DNA of 64,000 nt. Origin: Lepraria neglecta (lineage: Eukaryota; Ascomycota; Lecanoromycetes; Lecanorales; Stereocaulaceae). Position 1 is the stretch's first letter; each line of letters begins with the position of its first letter. The stretch spans positions 4,340,001 through 4,404,000 of the forward strand of contig CM065650.1 of assembly GCA_033220425.1 (NCBI GenBank). The letters are read 5' to 3'. Shown here piece by piece: positions 24,392-35,988 of the stretch. Both the position numbers and the translations under genes were made by a program. The notes beneath the pieces were generated by a model, which had not been told where the DNA came from, did not search any database, and saw nothing but the letters and a program-made list of their open reading frames with translations.

Positions 24392-26823
24392 ATGAGAGTT
24401 CCGGTAGCTGCCGTTGCATGCTACCTACTGGATTTGATAGCCAGCATAAGCGCCCAAGAGTTAGATCCGATAAAAAACATGTGTATCCGTTTTGACCATC
24501 AGTGTAAGCTGTCTACCGGGCATTAACAGTCGCTAGAGGGTGCTGACCCATTTTAGCGGTTCTTAAAAATGGCACACTCTACATCGACGGCGGTAGAGAA
24601 ACATTTATCAATGTGAATGCTACTGGGGACCAAGTTGGTAACGTCACTGAAGGCTATAGTGAGTTCTACCAACTCTATTTGTTTGAGTCCTGGCGCAACC
24701 CGCTAAGGAATTGACAGATGACCACCTTATCGCTATCGACATGAATAAGTCCTGGGACTGGAAAACCAACATCTCCGAGACTGCTCTGAACAAGACGGCA
24801 AATCCACAAACAGGAACTAGACCACCGGTGCTCTCCCGTGGGGCATTGTATCATGGCGCCAATAAGGACGACAACATCTATCTATGGGGCGGGACAACAT
24901 CATATTACAATACCAGCTCCCCGGGCTTTCAAAGCCCAACCACTAAACAGTATTCACTGTGGTCCTACAATATAGCGACCAAGGCATGGGACTAATACGA
25001 CGTGACCTCGGACAGTCCAAATAGGCCAAGTAGCGGATCATACACCGATGCAACAGACCAGGGACTATCGTTTTTCTTCAATGGAATGCTCGATTCTGGA
25101 AGTGAAATACAGACGCAACAGTTCGGTAACGGCATGAAACAGTGTCTTGAAGGCATGATCGTTATTGATACAAACTATCAGACTGCGCGGAATTCGTCAA
25201 CCAAGACTGTGGTCGGCGATATGCCGCGCGCAAGAGGCTGCATGCAATCCGTCAGCGGAATAGGGGACAATGGAATTCTGGTCCAGATTGGAGGTTATCA
25301 GCAGTCAATTACAAACACGACCGACACATTCAATAATGGAGATCCGGTTAGTAATTCGAGTTCAATGCGCTCAAAGATGGCCTTGCTTGCTGACTGCCTC
25401 GTACAGGTACCTATGAATGAGATTGATGTTTTTGACGTCTCCTCATATTATAATGCAAGTACACCGGATGGTACTTGGTACAAGCAGATAACGAGCGGTG
25501 CTACTCCGGATCCACGAGTTGACTTCTGCCTCATCCTTGCATCTGCAACGGATGGGACCAGCCACAATATGTAAGCCATCTTTTGTGAAAGTTGCATACG
25601 CACTTCGCTCAACCTCTTTAGCTATATGTACGGCGGCCGTGGAAACGAGTATGTCTTCTACGACGACATCTGGGTTCTATCTCTCCGTTCATTCACATGG
25701 ACGAAAATCTACCAGGGCACATCTCCTCGCTATGGGCACACCTGCCACAGAGTGGGTAATCGGACTATGATCACTGTTGGCGGCGCTGCAAATTCTAACT
25801 ACGACTCTACGCCATGCGACTGGGAGACCAAAGGAGTAGGGGTGCTCAATATGTCGGACCTGACGTGGGGAAGTGTGTTTAGTGCAACTGATGGTGATTA
25901 TGGGGTGCCTTTTCATGTTGCGGCAGTTATTGGCGGGGGGTGAGTCTGGAATCGGTAATCTTATATCAGTAAACTTGCTAATTGTCTTTACCAGGCCATC
26001 AGGCGGCGCAACCATGAATCAACCAGCAGGGGGTTTCAACCAATCCGGCCTCTCAGCACTTTTCCAGGTTCCTTATGATAGCGGCCCCGTAAATTCAACG
26101 ACACCCTTTCCAAAATCATCCAATACAGCAACACCACCTTCAGACTCTCGTCCAAATCCCCGCACAGTGCCCATAATCACCGGGCTCGTTGGCGGTATTG
26201 CATTCATTGCATTAATAGCCTCATTAGGCTTCCTCTACAGGAAGCGAATACGCCACTTCATCACAGGCAGCGAGTGGCCTTTTCAGGAAATGGACGGCGA
26301 CCAGAACGTCCAGCATGAAATCATGACAAGAGATATATGTTGGGAGCTGCCGGTTGAGGAGAAGCCGGTTGAACTGTGGAGTCCCGATGAACGAGATATC
26401 AAGCCGCCTATCTTCAGTCCTGGAGATCAGGGGCCCGCGCAGCGCACGTTGAGCCCTGCTTTCTTCAGGGACGTCAAGCCGCCTATTCTGAGTCCTATAG
26501 TTCGGGACACAAAGCCGCTCTCTCTAAGCCCAATTGAACTGGACGCTAGACCGCCTTCTTTTAAATCTACCATCACGATTAATGTTACCAAGCCGCTCTC
26601 TTTCAAATCTAGCGAGAGGGACACCAAGACACGATTTCCGAGTCCTGCTAAACCAGACACCAAAGCACCGTTCTTGATCCCTACTAGCAAATACATTAAG
26701 CCACCACCTTCTTTGAGTCCGTCTAAAGGAGATACGAAGACGCTTCAGAGGAGTCTTACTATTAGAAGACCTAAGCCACTCGAGCTGAATTCGACGGACA
26801 AGCCGCTTCCGAAACTTCCTTGA
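24392..26823 (+). pseudogene. Kelch-repeat single-pass membrane protein gene with one in-frame stop
   Basis: Five exons fit by phase: 24392-24503, 24557-24658, 24718-25570, 25622-25939 and 25995-26823, encoding 738 codons. A signal peptide (MRVPVAAVACYLLDLIASISA) is followed by kelch/galactose-oxidase-type blades: TLYIDGG, NIYLWGG, ILVQIGGY, YMYGGRGNEYVFYDDIWVLSL and RYGHTCHRVGNRTMITVGG. Then come a linker, one membrane helix (TVPIITGLVGGIAFIALIAS) and a cytosolic tail made of degenerate 12-16-residue repeats around RD-x-KPP-x-x-SP. A TAA at 24993-24995 interrupts the frame (WD-stop-YDVTSD) while coding similarity continues on both sides. No intron removes it. A C-to-T change in a CAA Gln codon is the simplest cause. 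Related fungal proteins are predicted cell-wall sensors of unknown role. Confidence 0.65.
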
Positions 26824-27418
26824 GGAGACGGATGGCTGCTGGTGATGAGTTTCACACCATGGGCAGTGTTTACTGCTAGTCGAATCAACTTCGGCTAAAA
26901 CGATAGGCTGTACTCTAACTGGGACTGCGCTGAAGTCTAATTCGGCAGCCAAATGCCTAAAGGACAGATCTTCAGCCTTACAGGACGGATCTTTAGCCTT
27001 ACAGGACGAAGTGGCTTTTAGACTATACACCACGAAGTTCGTCTACCATGTGCGGGCAGAAATTTTCGTCTCAGCGCTTTCAGATCCTCGACTCCAGTTC
27101 CTCTCTTTAACCTATCTGACAAGAACGTGCTATTGAGGGAAGATCGGAAATGTACATACTATTTACGGCCTAATACATCATGGTCCACCAATCAGCGGCG
27201 CATGATAGAGCCGCATCAATTAAGGTCGGGTACCTTACATACTAGCGGGTCATGGAAATCGGGACAAGGCTGGCTACACACAAGGTAGTCAAGAAGCATG
27301 ACGGCATCCAGATAGATACTATAAATTTCTTCCTCTGTACAACCCATTGAACATGTCATAAAACCATAGACGGCCTTTCGGCATTCCATTCTACTCGTAC
27401 TTCCCTCCCCACTCCACC
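26824..27418. other. Intergenic with a short 21-bp tandem repeat
   Basis: Around 26959-27013 a roughly 21-bp unit containing ttacaggac and gatctttagcc is repeated two to three times with small differences. The rest shows no gene. The last about 50 bases are C-rich and lead into the GNAT gene. Confidence 0.5.
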
Positions 27419-28642
27419 ATGTCTCTCCCACTCTCAATACCACCAACCTACACCCACCCCACCCCCCTCACAACACTCGCGCCTCACCTCCTCCCCCACC
27501 TCCCACACTCCCTCCCTCTCCTCCGTAGAATCCAATACCACATCGCCACCCCGACAGCCCACATCCTCGCTACCTTCCCTCCCTCCACCTCCCCCTCCCC
27601 CAACCAACCCTCATCAGCACCACCTTCATTCGCCGCGTTGTGGGTAGACCGAGCAAGAGCACCCGAGACGGAATGCTGGCTCTTCAGCACCTACGAACTA
27701 CCGCATGCCCACCATGATGAAGCCGAAGCGAAACCGCAACTCCTCTCCCTCCTCAACGCCATCTCCCACCTCCCCCCTCCTACTCCCGGCCGCCCAGACG
27801 ACCAGTTCGCTATCTTAGGTACCGTGAATGAATGCCTCCTCCCTCTCCTCGCGGGGTCGGAACTCCAGCATTTGGTGCCGAAGAAAGTCCTTACGAATAG
27901 TATTGAGAAGGCACGAGATGCGTATGTGCTACCGAGTGAGAGGGAGAGGGAGAGGGAGAGGGATGGGATGGGGGTGTTGGGAGGGTTGAGTGTTCCTTAT
28001 ATGAAATGGGTTATTGCGCCGCCATCCCCATGTCCATCCACCAGTAAAGTGAACGAAGGGCGAAGGGAAATGGAAGAGGAAGAGATGGTCTTGCCATTAG
28101 GGTACACGTATGACAAGGTCAGGGCTGAGAGGGGGGAGTGTAGGTTGCCTATTCTTAGGAGCGATATCCCGCGCACAGAAAAAACATTAAGTCAGCTGGG
28201 GAGCGTCGGCATAAGATATACAGCTCCTTCCGCAAACACTACGTCGAACCCAAGCGCACAGATAGATACAGCTGAGAATGAGAGGAAGGACGAGGATGGC
28301 GAATTGATAGCATGGGCCTTCCTAGGCGTGGATGGCTCCCTGACCTCCCTGCACGTGGAACCCGGACATAGAGGGAAGGGACTCGCGAAAGCTGCTTCGA
28401 AGCGATTATTTAAACAACTAGCAGACGATCCAGTGGCTGTGGGGTTTCGGCCTGTGAAGGGTTCGGAGGGAGGGCCCAAGGATGAGGCGTGGGCGCATAG
28501 CGATGTTACGGTTGATAATTTGGGGAGTACGGGTGTTGCTAAGGGGCTTGGGGGACGGGAGGGGTGGTTAGTTAGGTGGGTGAGTGTTGATTTGGGGAGG
28601 GTGAAGAGTGTGATAGGAGGTATGAATAAAGGCGAGGCATAG
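27419..28642 (+). CDS. GNAT-fold N-acyltransferase-like protein (FR47-like)
   Basis: Single exon, 407 residues, start ATG 27419. The C-terminal third reads LIAWAFLGVDGSLTSLHVEPGHRGKGLAKAASKRLFKQLADD, the GNAT beta4 strand followed by the acetyl-CoA pyrophosphate loop (R-G-K-G-L-A). This arrangement resembles the FR47/glycine N-acyltransferase-like fungal proteins. The N-terminal half is Pro/Leu/His-rich at its start and has no recognised motif. A run of Arg-Glu codons (SERERERERDG) sits mid-protein. Substrate unknown; the family call rests on the one motif. Confidence 0.8.
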   Translation: MSLPLSIPPTYTHPTPLTTLAPHLLPHLPHSLPLLRRIQYHIATPTAHILATFPPSTSPSPNQPSSAPPSFAALWVDRARAPETECWLFSTYELPHAHHDEAEAKPQLLSLLNAISHLPPPTPGRPDDQFAILGTVNECLLPLLAGSELQHLVPKKVLTNSIEKARDAYVLPSERERERERDGMGVLGGLSVPYMKWVIAPPSPCPSTSKVNEGRREMEEEEMVLPLGYTYDKVRAERGECRLPILRSDIPRTEKTLSQLGSVGIRYTAPSANTTSNPSAQIDTAENERKDEDGELIAWAFLGVDGSLTSLHVEPGHRGKGLAKAASKRLFKQLADDPVAVGFRPVKGSEGGPKDEAWAHSDVTVDNLGSTGVAKGLGGREGWLVRWVSVDLGRVKSVIGGMNKGEA

Positions 28643-29036
28643 GAGGAAGGCGAACAAGGAGTGTGGAAGATGAAGCAATGGCAGGAGGAAGGGACGAGAA
28701 GGAGTGTTCACTCGGTAGATGAGTAAGATAGACGTTAGATGCGGTCACCTATAGATGAAGCATGCATGAATGGATAGATGATCAGAATTTATGCATTGAT
28801 ATCTAGCTCCTCCTTCCTAAAGCGTTACAAATCCCATCCATGATTGGACACATCAACTCATATCAAAGACATGATGAGAACTAGATTCGCTAGCAAACAC
28901 CATGCTTGCCCGCGCACAAATTCCCTCCATGTGGTATGAAAAAAAAGGCATTGCACCATGCTGCCGCCACAAGATGCAAAGGGTATAATAGGTAAGTGAT
29001 AATGAAGCGAAACGCAGTCTTAAGGACATGCAGCCC
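28643..29036. other. Convergent intergenic region
   Basis: Between the 3' ends of the GNAT gene and the Sel1 gene. No gene, repeat or clear terminator structure seen. Confidence 0.4.
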
Positions 29037-31709
29037 TCAAAATCGCTGAGAAATCGACTTTTTCCGCCCGAATATAGTCCTCGTCCTCGACTTGTCCCGT
29101 GGATCTTTCTCCGGAGTGGGTGGCTTCGCGCCCCGTCCTTGTCGTTCGTTGTCTTTGCTGTCGTCGGCATATTTGGGCTTATAGATCCTGTGTGCGCGTT
29201 AGTATTACTTTCGTAGACTTCTCTGTAATCGGCGTGGAGCTTACCAGCTATTGCCAACCATACTCATGCCCTTCACCTCTGCCATCCTGTAGTACTTCGC
29301 GGCTTTCTTCAAATCCTTCTTACACCCTTGGCCCTGCGCATAGCAGAACCCGGCCTCAGCCATCGCATCCGCATCGCCCCAATTTGCAGCGATCTCGAAA
29401 CATCGCAGTGCCAATGTCTTTTCTTGCTCGATACCCCAACCGTTCATATGACTGACACCAAGCTCATAGATGCTCAAAGCGAATTGTGCCCTCTTCGTCT
29501 TTTTCTCGAGGATATCAGCTGGCTGGCTGTTGGTTTCTTCGTCGATTGCAATCTCTATACTTGCACAGTCTGCTGCTTTCCGAAGCCATTGCACGCCTTC
29601 TTGCTGATTGGGGCGCATACCCCAGCCGTGGCGACATGCGAGTGCGTATAGGAGCATGGCCGTGGGGAGATTTTGCCTGGCAGCGATGCGGAGATGATAT
29701 GTGGATTCTCGTGCAGCACCACGCTCGTGCAGTTCGATTCCTTTTGCAAGATGGTCTTCTGCAGATAGCTCGAGGGATGGGGCTGGGGCGCGGGGACGTG
29801 CTTTGATCGTGCTGCCGGATCGTGTCGAGGCGGAGTATTCTGACTTGTCATCACTCGACACTGGGTTTGGCGGCGGTCTGTTTTGGTTTTGCTCAGTAGA
29901 AGGACGTGGTGACCCTCTTGAGATTTGACGTTGTTGCTCGCTAGACGGGCGGGGAGACCCTCTTGAGATTTGACGTTGTTGCTCGCTAGACGGGCGGGGA
30001 GACCCTCTTGAGATTTGACGTTGTTGCTCAGTAGAAGGACGTGGTGACCCTCTTGAGATTTGACGTTGTTGCTCGGTAGACGGGCGGGGAGACCCTCTTG
30101 AGATTTGACGTTGTTGCTCGCTAGACGGGCGGGGAGACCCTCTTGAGATTTGACGTTGTTGCTCAGTAGAAGGACGTGGTGACCCTCTTGAGATTTGACG
30201 TTGTTGCTCGGTAGACGGGCGGGGAGACCCTCTTGAATACTGCGCAGCAGACGGACGCGGTGAGCTCCTTGGGTTTTGCTCATGTGAAGGACGGGGCGAG
30301 AGGTATGGCCTCTGCTCTTGAGAGGGACGCGGTGATGATCTGTTGAGTTCAAAGCTAGGTTCCGGCGAACGGAAGGGTGGTGAAGGCGTAGACGACATGG
30401 GTTCTTGGGCAAGCGGTGTTGTGGGCCGAACATTTGTTGGCATATGGGGCCGTTCCCATTCGAATGATTGTACCTGATCGTTCTGTGGGGCCATGGAATC
30501 ACGCTGTAACATTCTGCCACGAGGCAATGAAAACTTGGCGTAGATGTATGACGGAGCTGGCGTGTCTTGATGATCTTTCGCGTCAGGAGAATGCTCGTTG
30601 TCCGTGCTCATTGGTGTCTGCACACTGTCATCCATGACCATCATGCGTTGGCTATCCGAAGAGGGCTGGCGGGACATGGAGGCGAAAGGCGGTCGCACTG
30701 CGTCCGTGGAAGGCCTGTTATCGAAAGATGGCTGGCTCGCTCTGCTGATAGGCCTCGAGAAGTTGTAGGCTGGACGAGTATAGCGTGAGCCGCCAATGGA
30801 ATATTCTGAGTTGAGTGACGGAGATCGAGCATGTGCCCGGGCAAAAGGCGAGAAGGGTGAGTGTGGCATTGAGACACCGCTGCTTGAGGACAGCTTTCTG
30901 TCTCGGGAGAAGCCGGATCCACCAGTAGAAGCGCTGAGTTCGTCGTCTGAGCTATCTTGGATCGACCTGATACTCGCAGCCTGACGAACGTGTGGTGACC
31001 TTGGTGGTGCCAGCGAGCCATTGTTGCTTCTGGAGGATGTAGATTCAATTGACATCCCGCGCTGTGGTTCATTGTTCTGATGAAAGGCTTCATAGTTGCG
31101 TGGTGGAAAGACCCATGGATTTCGATCTATCGCCTCTGTACTCCTTTGGGCAGGGTGTGCCGGCTCTGGGGACCTCGCTCTTGGGGCACCGAAATAGTCA
31201 TTGGTCCTTGATTGTGGTATGAATTCTGCTGGTGTGAGAAAAAGTTGGTCTGGAGACGGGCCTACAGGATCCTCTGGTGGATCATCTTCGACTGGGATAT
31301 TGCTCATTCGAGGGTAGAAGGACTTTGGTCGGAAATCTGGCTCCTCCACCTCGGGCATTGTCCCAGAAACATCCTCCTCTTGCACCCGTGGACTTGAGCC
31401 TGCAGATAAGATATTCGTCTCTGCTGACCTTGACCTATTGTACATTGACTTTTGTTTCGTGATCGGATCCCCGGTTGTCAGTGGAGGTAGTCGACTAACA
31501 CGACGTCCGTTTCTTTTGCTGTCGTCCAGTTGCTTAGCCAACAACCTGCTCTGCATAGCAAACATGTCGAGCGGCGACATGGCCGGAGGAATATCGCCAT
31601 CGAAGTGCTGCATTCTTGGTGAGAGGAAAGCACGGGGCGACGGGTTGCCTGATTGCATTGTTTCTTGAGATTTCGACCTGAAGTCGATGAAGTTTGGACG
31701 TGTCGCCAT
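29037..31709 (-). CDS. Sel1-repeat protein, Skt5/chitin synthase activator-like
   Basis: Two exons, 29245-31709 and 29037-29187; 871 residues from ATG 31709. The N-terminal 600 residues are Ser/Pro/Arg-rich and probably disordered, including seven complete and one partial copy of a 15-residue repeat (SRGSPRPSTEQQRQI type). Sel1 repeats follow at about residues 650-820: AMLLYALACRHGWGMRPNQQEG, LSIYELGVSHMNGWGIEQEKTLAL and AMAEAGFCYAQGQGCKKDLKKA. The second exon gives IYKPKYADDSK and a basic tail (RDKSRTRTIFGRKKSISQRF), confirming the splice. Family members include Skt5/Chs4 (activator of chitin synthase III at sites of polar growth) and S. pombe Nif1. The tail lacks a CaaX box, so a Nif1/Skt5-like paralogue rather than Chs4 itself is likelier. 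Confidence 0.85.
29891..30236 (-). repeat. Coding minisatellite, 45-bp unit
   Basis: Seven full copies and one partial copy of a 45-bp unit inside the Skt5-like gene, read on the minus strand from 30236. Copies differ mainly at one Ser/Thr codon and a few silent sites. Higher-order patterning (two copy types alternating in blocks) suggests expansion by multi-unit duplication. Degenerate SPRPS-x-EQ relatives flank the array on its 30236 side. Copy number is likely to vary between strains. Confidence 0.92.
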
Positions 31710-32967
31710 TATGGGAATAGTTGTTGAGATCCGTCCCTGGCTTAATCATCCACTCCGAGAATAGTACACTTCGCTGTCGCAAGGCCTATGCGGCTCAGTG
31801 CTTCTGAAGCACAGTAATTGAGGCGTAATGAGGGATTGGGATGTAGGCGCAGTGCAGGCTAACGGGCGTTGCACAAATTCTGCGGGAATTGCAGGCGGTA
31901 TCATGAAGCCAATAGTTCTCTCGGTATATTCCCGACAGCCTCAGTGGAGCCCCAAGGCAAAGAATCCCAATCCGCGGATGATTTGTATGGGGTGTTGCTG
32001 GATCTTTTTTCGACGTCACGGGGTAAATGTTTGATGTGCAGGAAGCCGTTTCAGGATGGGTTGGCGACGCTGTTATGAGGGGAAAGACTGTAAGGCCGTC
32101 AAGGCAATGTGAGGTAATGATGGTAGTGGTGCAGATGAGTAAATTGACCTTTGGTAGGTTGTTGTACCAAAGTTGGGGTTGAGAACTGTGAGAGGGTGCC
32201 ACTGACATGGGAGGATCTGCTCGATTCCCCCCCTTGGAGATTTGAAGGCTCTTCCCCGCGCTATGATTGGCTCCGACACCCGTCGCGCGTATTAAAATAG
32301 AAAGGGGTACTCTCGGAGCACCACCGCTTTTCTCCGAGGCAAAGTTCTCTCCAATGGTCATCTCCGCTTCTAACTCACAGCTCTCTCCTCCCTAATCCAA
32401 TCATTACTACAGCTCCGAAGAAGAATCCTACGAGGAAGTGGAACCGAAATTCTAATGGCGAGGTGAGATCTGTAAATTTCGCTTTTATACACCACAAAGC
32501 CACTTGCGCGTCCTGGCGTCGCCACGCCACTTGAGTGCTTTGGCCTCCCAATGCGCATCCATCTTTCTATCCTGTGGCGGTATATGAGACATGAGGCGCG
32601 ACATCAACCGATTGTTCGCCCTAAGGCAATCATGTTATCATGCTGTTCATGCGAGTACGAGTAGTTCCGAGTCATCAATGTTGTCCCTGCAGGTGGAAGT
32701 GTGGTGTAATTGAAAGCTGTTGATATTCTAATCTAATCCTTCGTCCAACCAGCGGCTTTACGTGGCTCGGGTTCACTCGTTCTCTATAACGTCTGTGCCC
32801 GTGTGTGCCCTAGCTGTCCAAGTCCGGCCTACACCTTCCAGTTCATAATGGAAGGTCTAGACACTCTCGATTTCGGAGTAGTTTACCTTTGAGTCTACCT
32901 CACACTGCTGGAAAAAGATTTCGCCCTGTCCTTCTTGATCGTGGAATGGAGCCCATGACCTCTGAAT
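31710..32967. other. Intergenic Skt5-like / HELQ
   Basis: About 1.26 kb. A small plus-strand frame with two CxxC pairs (31869-32078) is listed separately. The remaining frames, including a minus-strand one at 31795-32361, have no family resemblance. Confidence 0.4.
31869..32078 (+). other. Possible exon with a zinc-ribbon-like CxxC pair
   Basis: A 69-codon stretch reads HKFCGNCRRYH near its start and GKCLMCRKPF near its end, two CxxC knuckles about 47 residues apart. It has no in-frame ATG and is preceded by a possible acceptor (gtgcag before 31860), so it could only be a downstream exon. No upstream exon was identified. Chance is a real possibility. Confidence 0.2.
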
Positions 32968-35900
32968 TCAGATATCCGCTTCTATCTCAACTTGCTGTTG
33001 CCGTTCTGCTAAGCGTTAGCTTTTATAAAGACTCACAATGTCGCGACTTAGCTTACCCCACAATCGATTTGCTGCCCCAACAATTATTTCAGCCTTCGAC
33101 AAAAGTTTCTGGTGATACTTGGCCTCTTCGTCTCCATCTAGTCGTGATTTTTTTGGTTGAGCCTGCATGTCCATCAGCATGAGAATCTCCAAGGGGTGTC
33201 CGATCATTTGCATACGAGCAGAAGTATTGGGACCAGATCCTTGGCTTCGGCTTCAGCGACAGTCCTCAGACCTTTGAATCCGTTCTCCCAGAACAATCTA
33301 GCAGTGCGACTTTTCACAAACGGGATTTTCGCCAGCTCAAGCAAATCTGCTCGGGCACCCGCCTTAAGGCGGTCAACCATGTGCTCGAGAGCAGCTTTGA
33401 GCATACCCCAACCCATTTTATCGCAGAAATTGATCATGCTCGCCGCAAAGCCTTCGCACATCTGAGCCAGAGTCTGGACAAAGCCACGGGGAACTTCGAA
33501 TTTGCGGGCTACAACATGTATTGGTATCTCGTTACAGAGATCCCGAAGCTGCAGCGCGGCATAGAATCTACGATAGACTCTTACGGTCCTGATCTCTTCC
33601 GGCGTTGTCTCTGGGAGTTGCTTCGCACTATTTGCCCTGTTTTTAAGTCAGCTATTAGTGGACACGACGATATCACGCGCCACCTACATCCGATTCACCA
33701 GCCCCGGATTTACACCCACAAATTCAAGTACTCGAAGACCGCTCTCGTCCAGGCTTTCCGTTTCTCGACGGTAAATGGGCCAATTGATGTCTATCCCAGA
33801 ACTGTAAACAGGAGTGAAGGTGTAGAAGATATGCATCTCTCCATCCATGACAAATGCTCGAAGAGCTCGGCGGAGTTCACCATGTAGAAAGATACCATCC
33901 TCTGGCGTCAGGTATGAAGCAACGGTGGCTTGACTTAGTAGTGTTGCCTCGTATGAGCCGAGATAATCCAATGTGACGAGGCCTGAAGTGATGAGCTCTT
34001 CCAGGGTCGTTGCTACCATGTCATTTAAATGTGCTCGGTCCATCATGTGGTATAGCAGGGTTCTCTGGACGTATTCCTGGATCGCTGCCATGTGTGTGGC
34101 TAGCCTGACAGTAATCACTTCTAACAAAGCTCTTTTGATACCACGCTTCTCAGGAGTCAGACTACTCTCGACCATAGGAAGGTCGGCATCAAGAAGCTGT
34201 ACAACCTCTTCTAAATCAGTTTTCTGGCAGCAGAGATAGCTTTCACCGATCTCATCTTTCCCTTTTCGGCCCGCTCTGCCTCTCATTTGCCTTAGCATTG
34301 CTGGGCCTATAAGATCTCGGCCCATTCTAGCACCTTGGAGTATAACACGTCGGGCAGGAAGATTGATACCAGCTGCTAGGCTGCAAGTTGCCACTATAAC
34401 ATTGATGATACCCTTGTCGTATGCATCCGCGACGATGTCTCGTTCTTCCACGGTAAGACCGGCATGGTGAAAGGCGACTCCTCGAATCATCGTCTTTCCC
34501 AAGGTCTCGTCCAGACCTACCGGCAGGCTTCGAAGTTCACTGATCACGTCTTTCCTTCTATCGAGGACCTCGTCTTCCACGTCCAGGCCTCCGAGCATTG
34601 CTTCACTGACTAGTGCAGCGGTTGATTGACAACCCTGCCTGCCACTGCAGAAGATCAGAGCACCATAGCCAACCTTGGCCGTTTCAATGGCTAAAGAGAC
34701 GACGGCGTTGGACACTGGATGTTTCAGCTCGTTGTGGTCTGAAGGCTGAATCACGCGCGTAGGCGAGATCCTAGACAAAGGCTGAGTCGAGTTGAGTTGA
34801 CTAGCAGTCTTCAAGAAGGCACTCGATGTCGACACTGGGTAAATAAAGCGATCATATACCAAGTATTCCTCGAGTGGAACCGGCACATATTTAGTGTTGT
34901 AGTATTTCGCGTCCAGCCACTTTGCCAATATGTGGGTATTCTATTCCTGTCAGCTGGAATGATTGCAATCAGGAAATGGCACCGTACTGTGAGAGTTGCG
35001 CTCATGCCCACAATTTGCACGTGGCTCTCAAGAACCAATAACTTGCTTGCCATGAGCTCCATAAGATAGCCTCGATGGTCATCATTGATCATGTGGAGCT
35101 CGTCCAGTACAACAACTCCAAGATCGTTAATGGTACAATCTTCAATAGCTGTGTTTACCAAAGCGTTGGCCTTGAAAACATTAGCATGATTGCATTTTGT
35201 AATGGAGTATACATCGCTAAAACCTTTTCAATGGTGCAAACGGCCACATCCGCATCAGCCCAATTAGCTCGTGCTTTGCTGCCTCCAAAAAAGCCCACAA
35301 CACGCACCGAACTGTCATGAGGCTTACGCCATTTGGGATGTTGAGAGCCGGACTGATTCAGTGAATCAGCACTTTTGCGGACTCCTTCGACGACCTTACG
35401 TAGCCATTTGAGCTTTTCTTGTACCAAAGCTACATAAGGAAGAACTAGAATCGCTTTCTTAGTGGGGTCTCCGATCACCCTCTTCAGCATCAGGACGTCG
35501 GCAACAAGAGACTTTCCACCGCCTGTCGGGGCAGTGTAAACCAAATTCTTTTCACCACTAAGAAGCCCATGTCCAAGAAGGCATGAGGACTGCCACGAGT
35601 AGATACTATAGATCCCCAATGAAGCAAAGTTCTTCACGAGGGCCTCTGGAAGGCCGTAGCGGGCATGAGATAGTGAAAACAACGGATTCTGGGATGGACC
35701 CGGCGTGGGAGCCGCTAGTTGTCGTCGATTATGCTCGGATTCAAGAGTGTGATGCTCGTTAGTGACATCATGAATCCTGCTGGCTTCAACGCGATTCTTT
35801 CCACAAGCGTCTATACGATGCCTCTTCGACGGGTCCTGAACAACAGTGATGTTCGTGATATCTCTGAAGACAGAATCTGCGTCTATCTGCTCATGAGCAC

Positions 35901-35988
35901 GTTTGAGGCCATTTACAGAGTTTGCGCTGTATTTCTGCTGCTGGACAATCTCAATGCTAGTGGCAAAGCCTATCAGGTTCCGAGCCAT
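32968..35988 (-). CDS. HELQ/Pol-theta-like SF2 DNA helicase
   Basis: ATP-dependent 3'-5' DNA helicase of the HELQ / Mus308-helicase family, acting at stalled forks and in double-strand-break repair. Six exons: 35224-35988, 34988-35170, 33688-34940, 33216-33636, 33057-33162 and 32968-33005; 921 residues. ATG 35988 (MARNLIGF) is the first usable start. Motifs: Walker A TAPTGGGKSLVAD, TIEKANALVN across the first splice, DEAH-box variant LDELHMI, GMSATLTNTHILAKWLDA across the second splice, FHHAGLTVEERD, ATCSLAAGINLPARRVIL and the arginine-finger region QMRGRAGRKGKDE. The C-terminus has the family's winged-helix/ratchet segments and a terminal helix-hairpin-helix region (ARADLLELAKIPFVKSRTARLFW). 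No polymerase domain follows, so it is HELQ-type rather than full Pol theta. Confidence 0.9.

Noticed and set aside
29555-30520. 321-codon frame overlapping the Skt5-like gene on the same strand
   Set aside because: It is a shadow of the 45-bp coding repeat: a repeat unit divisible by three keeps all frames open. The main frame has Sel1 motifs and the conserved tail.
31795-32361. 188-codon minus-strand frame upstream of the Skt5-like gene
   Set aside because: Composition is unlike neighbouring proteins, and it has no motif. Treated as chance.
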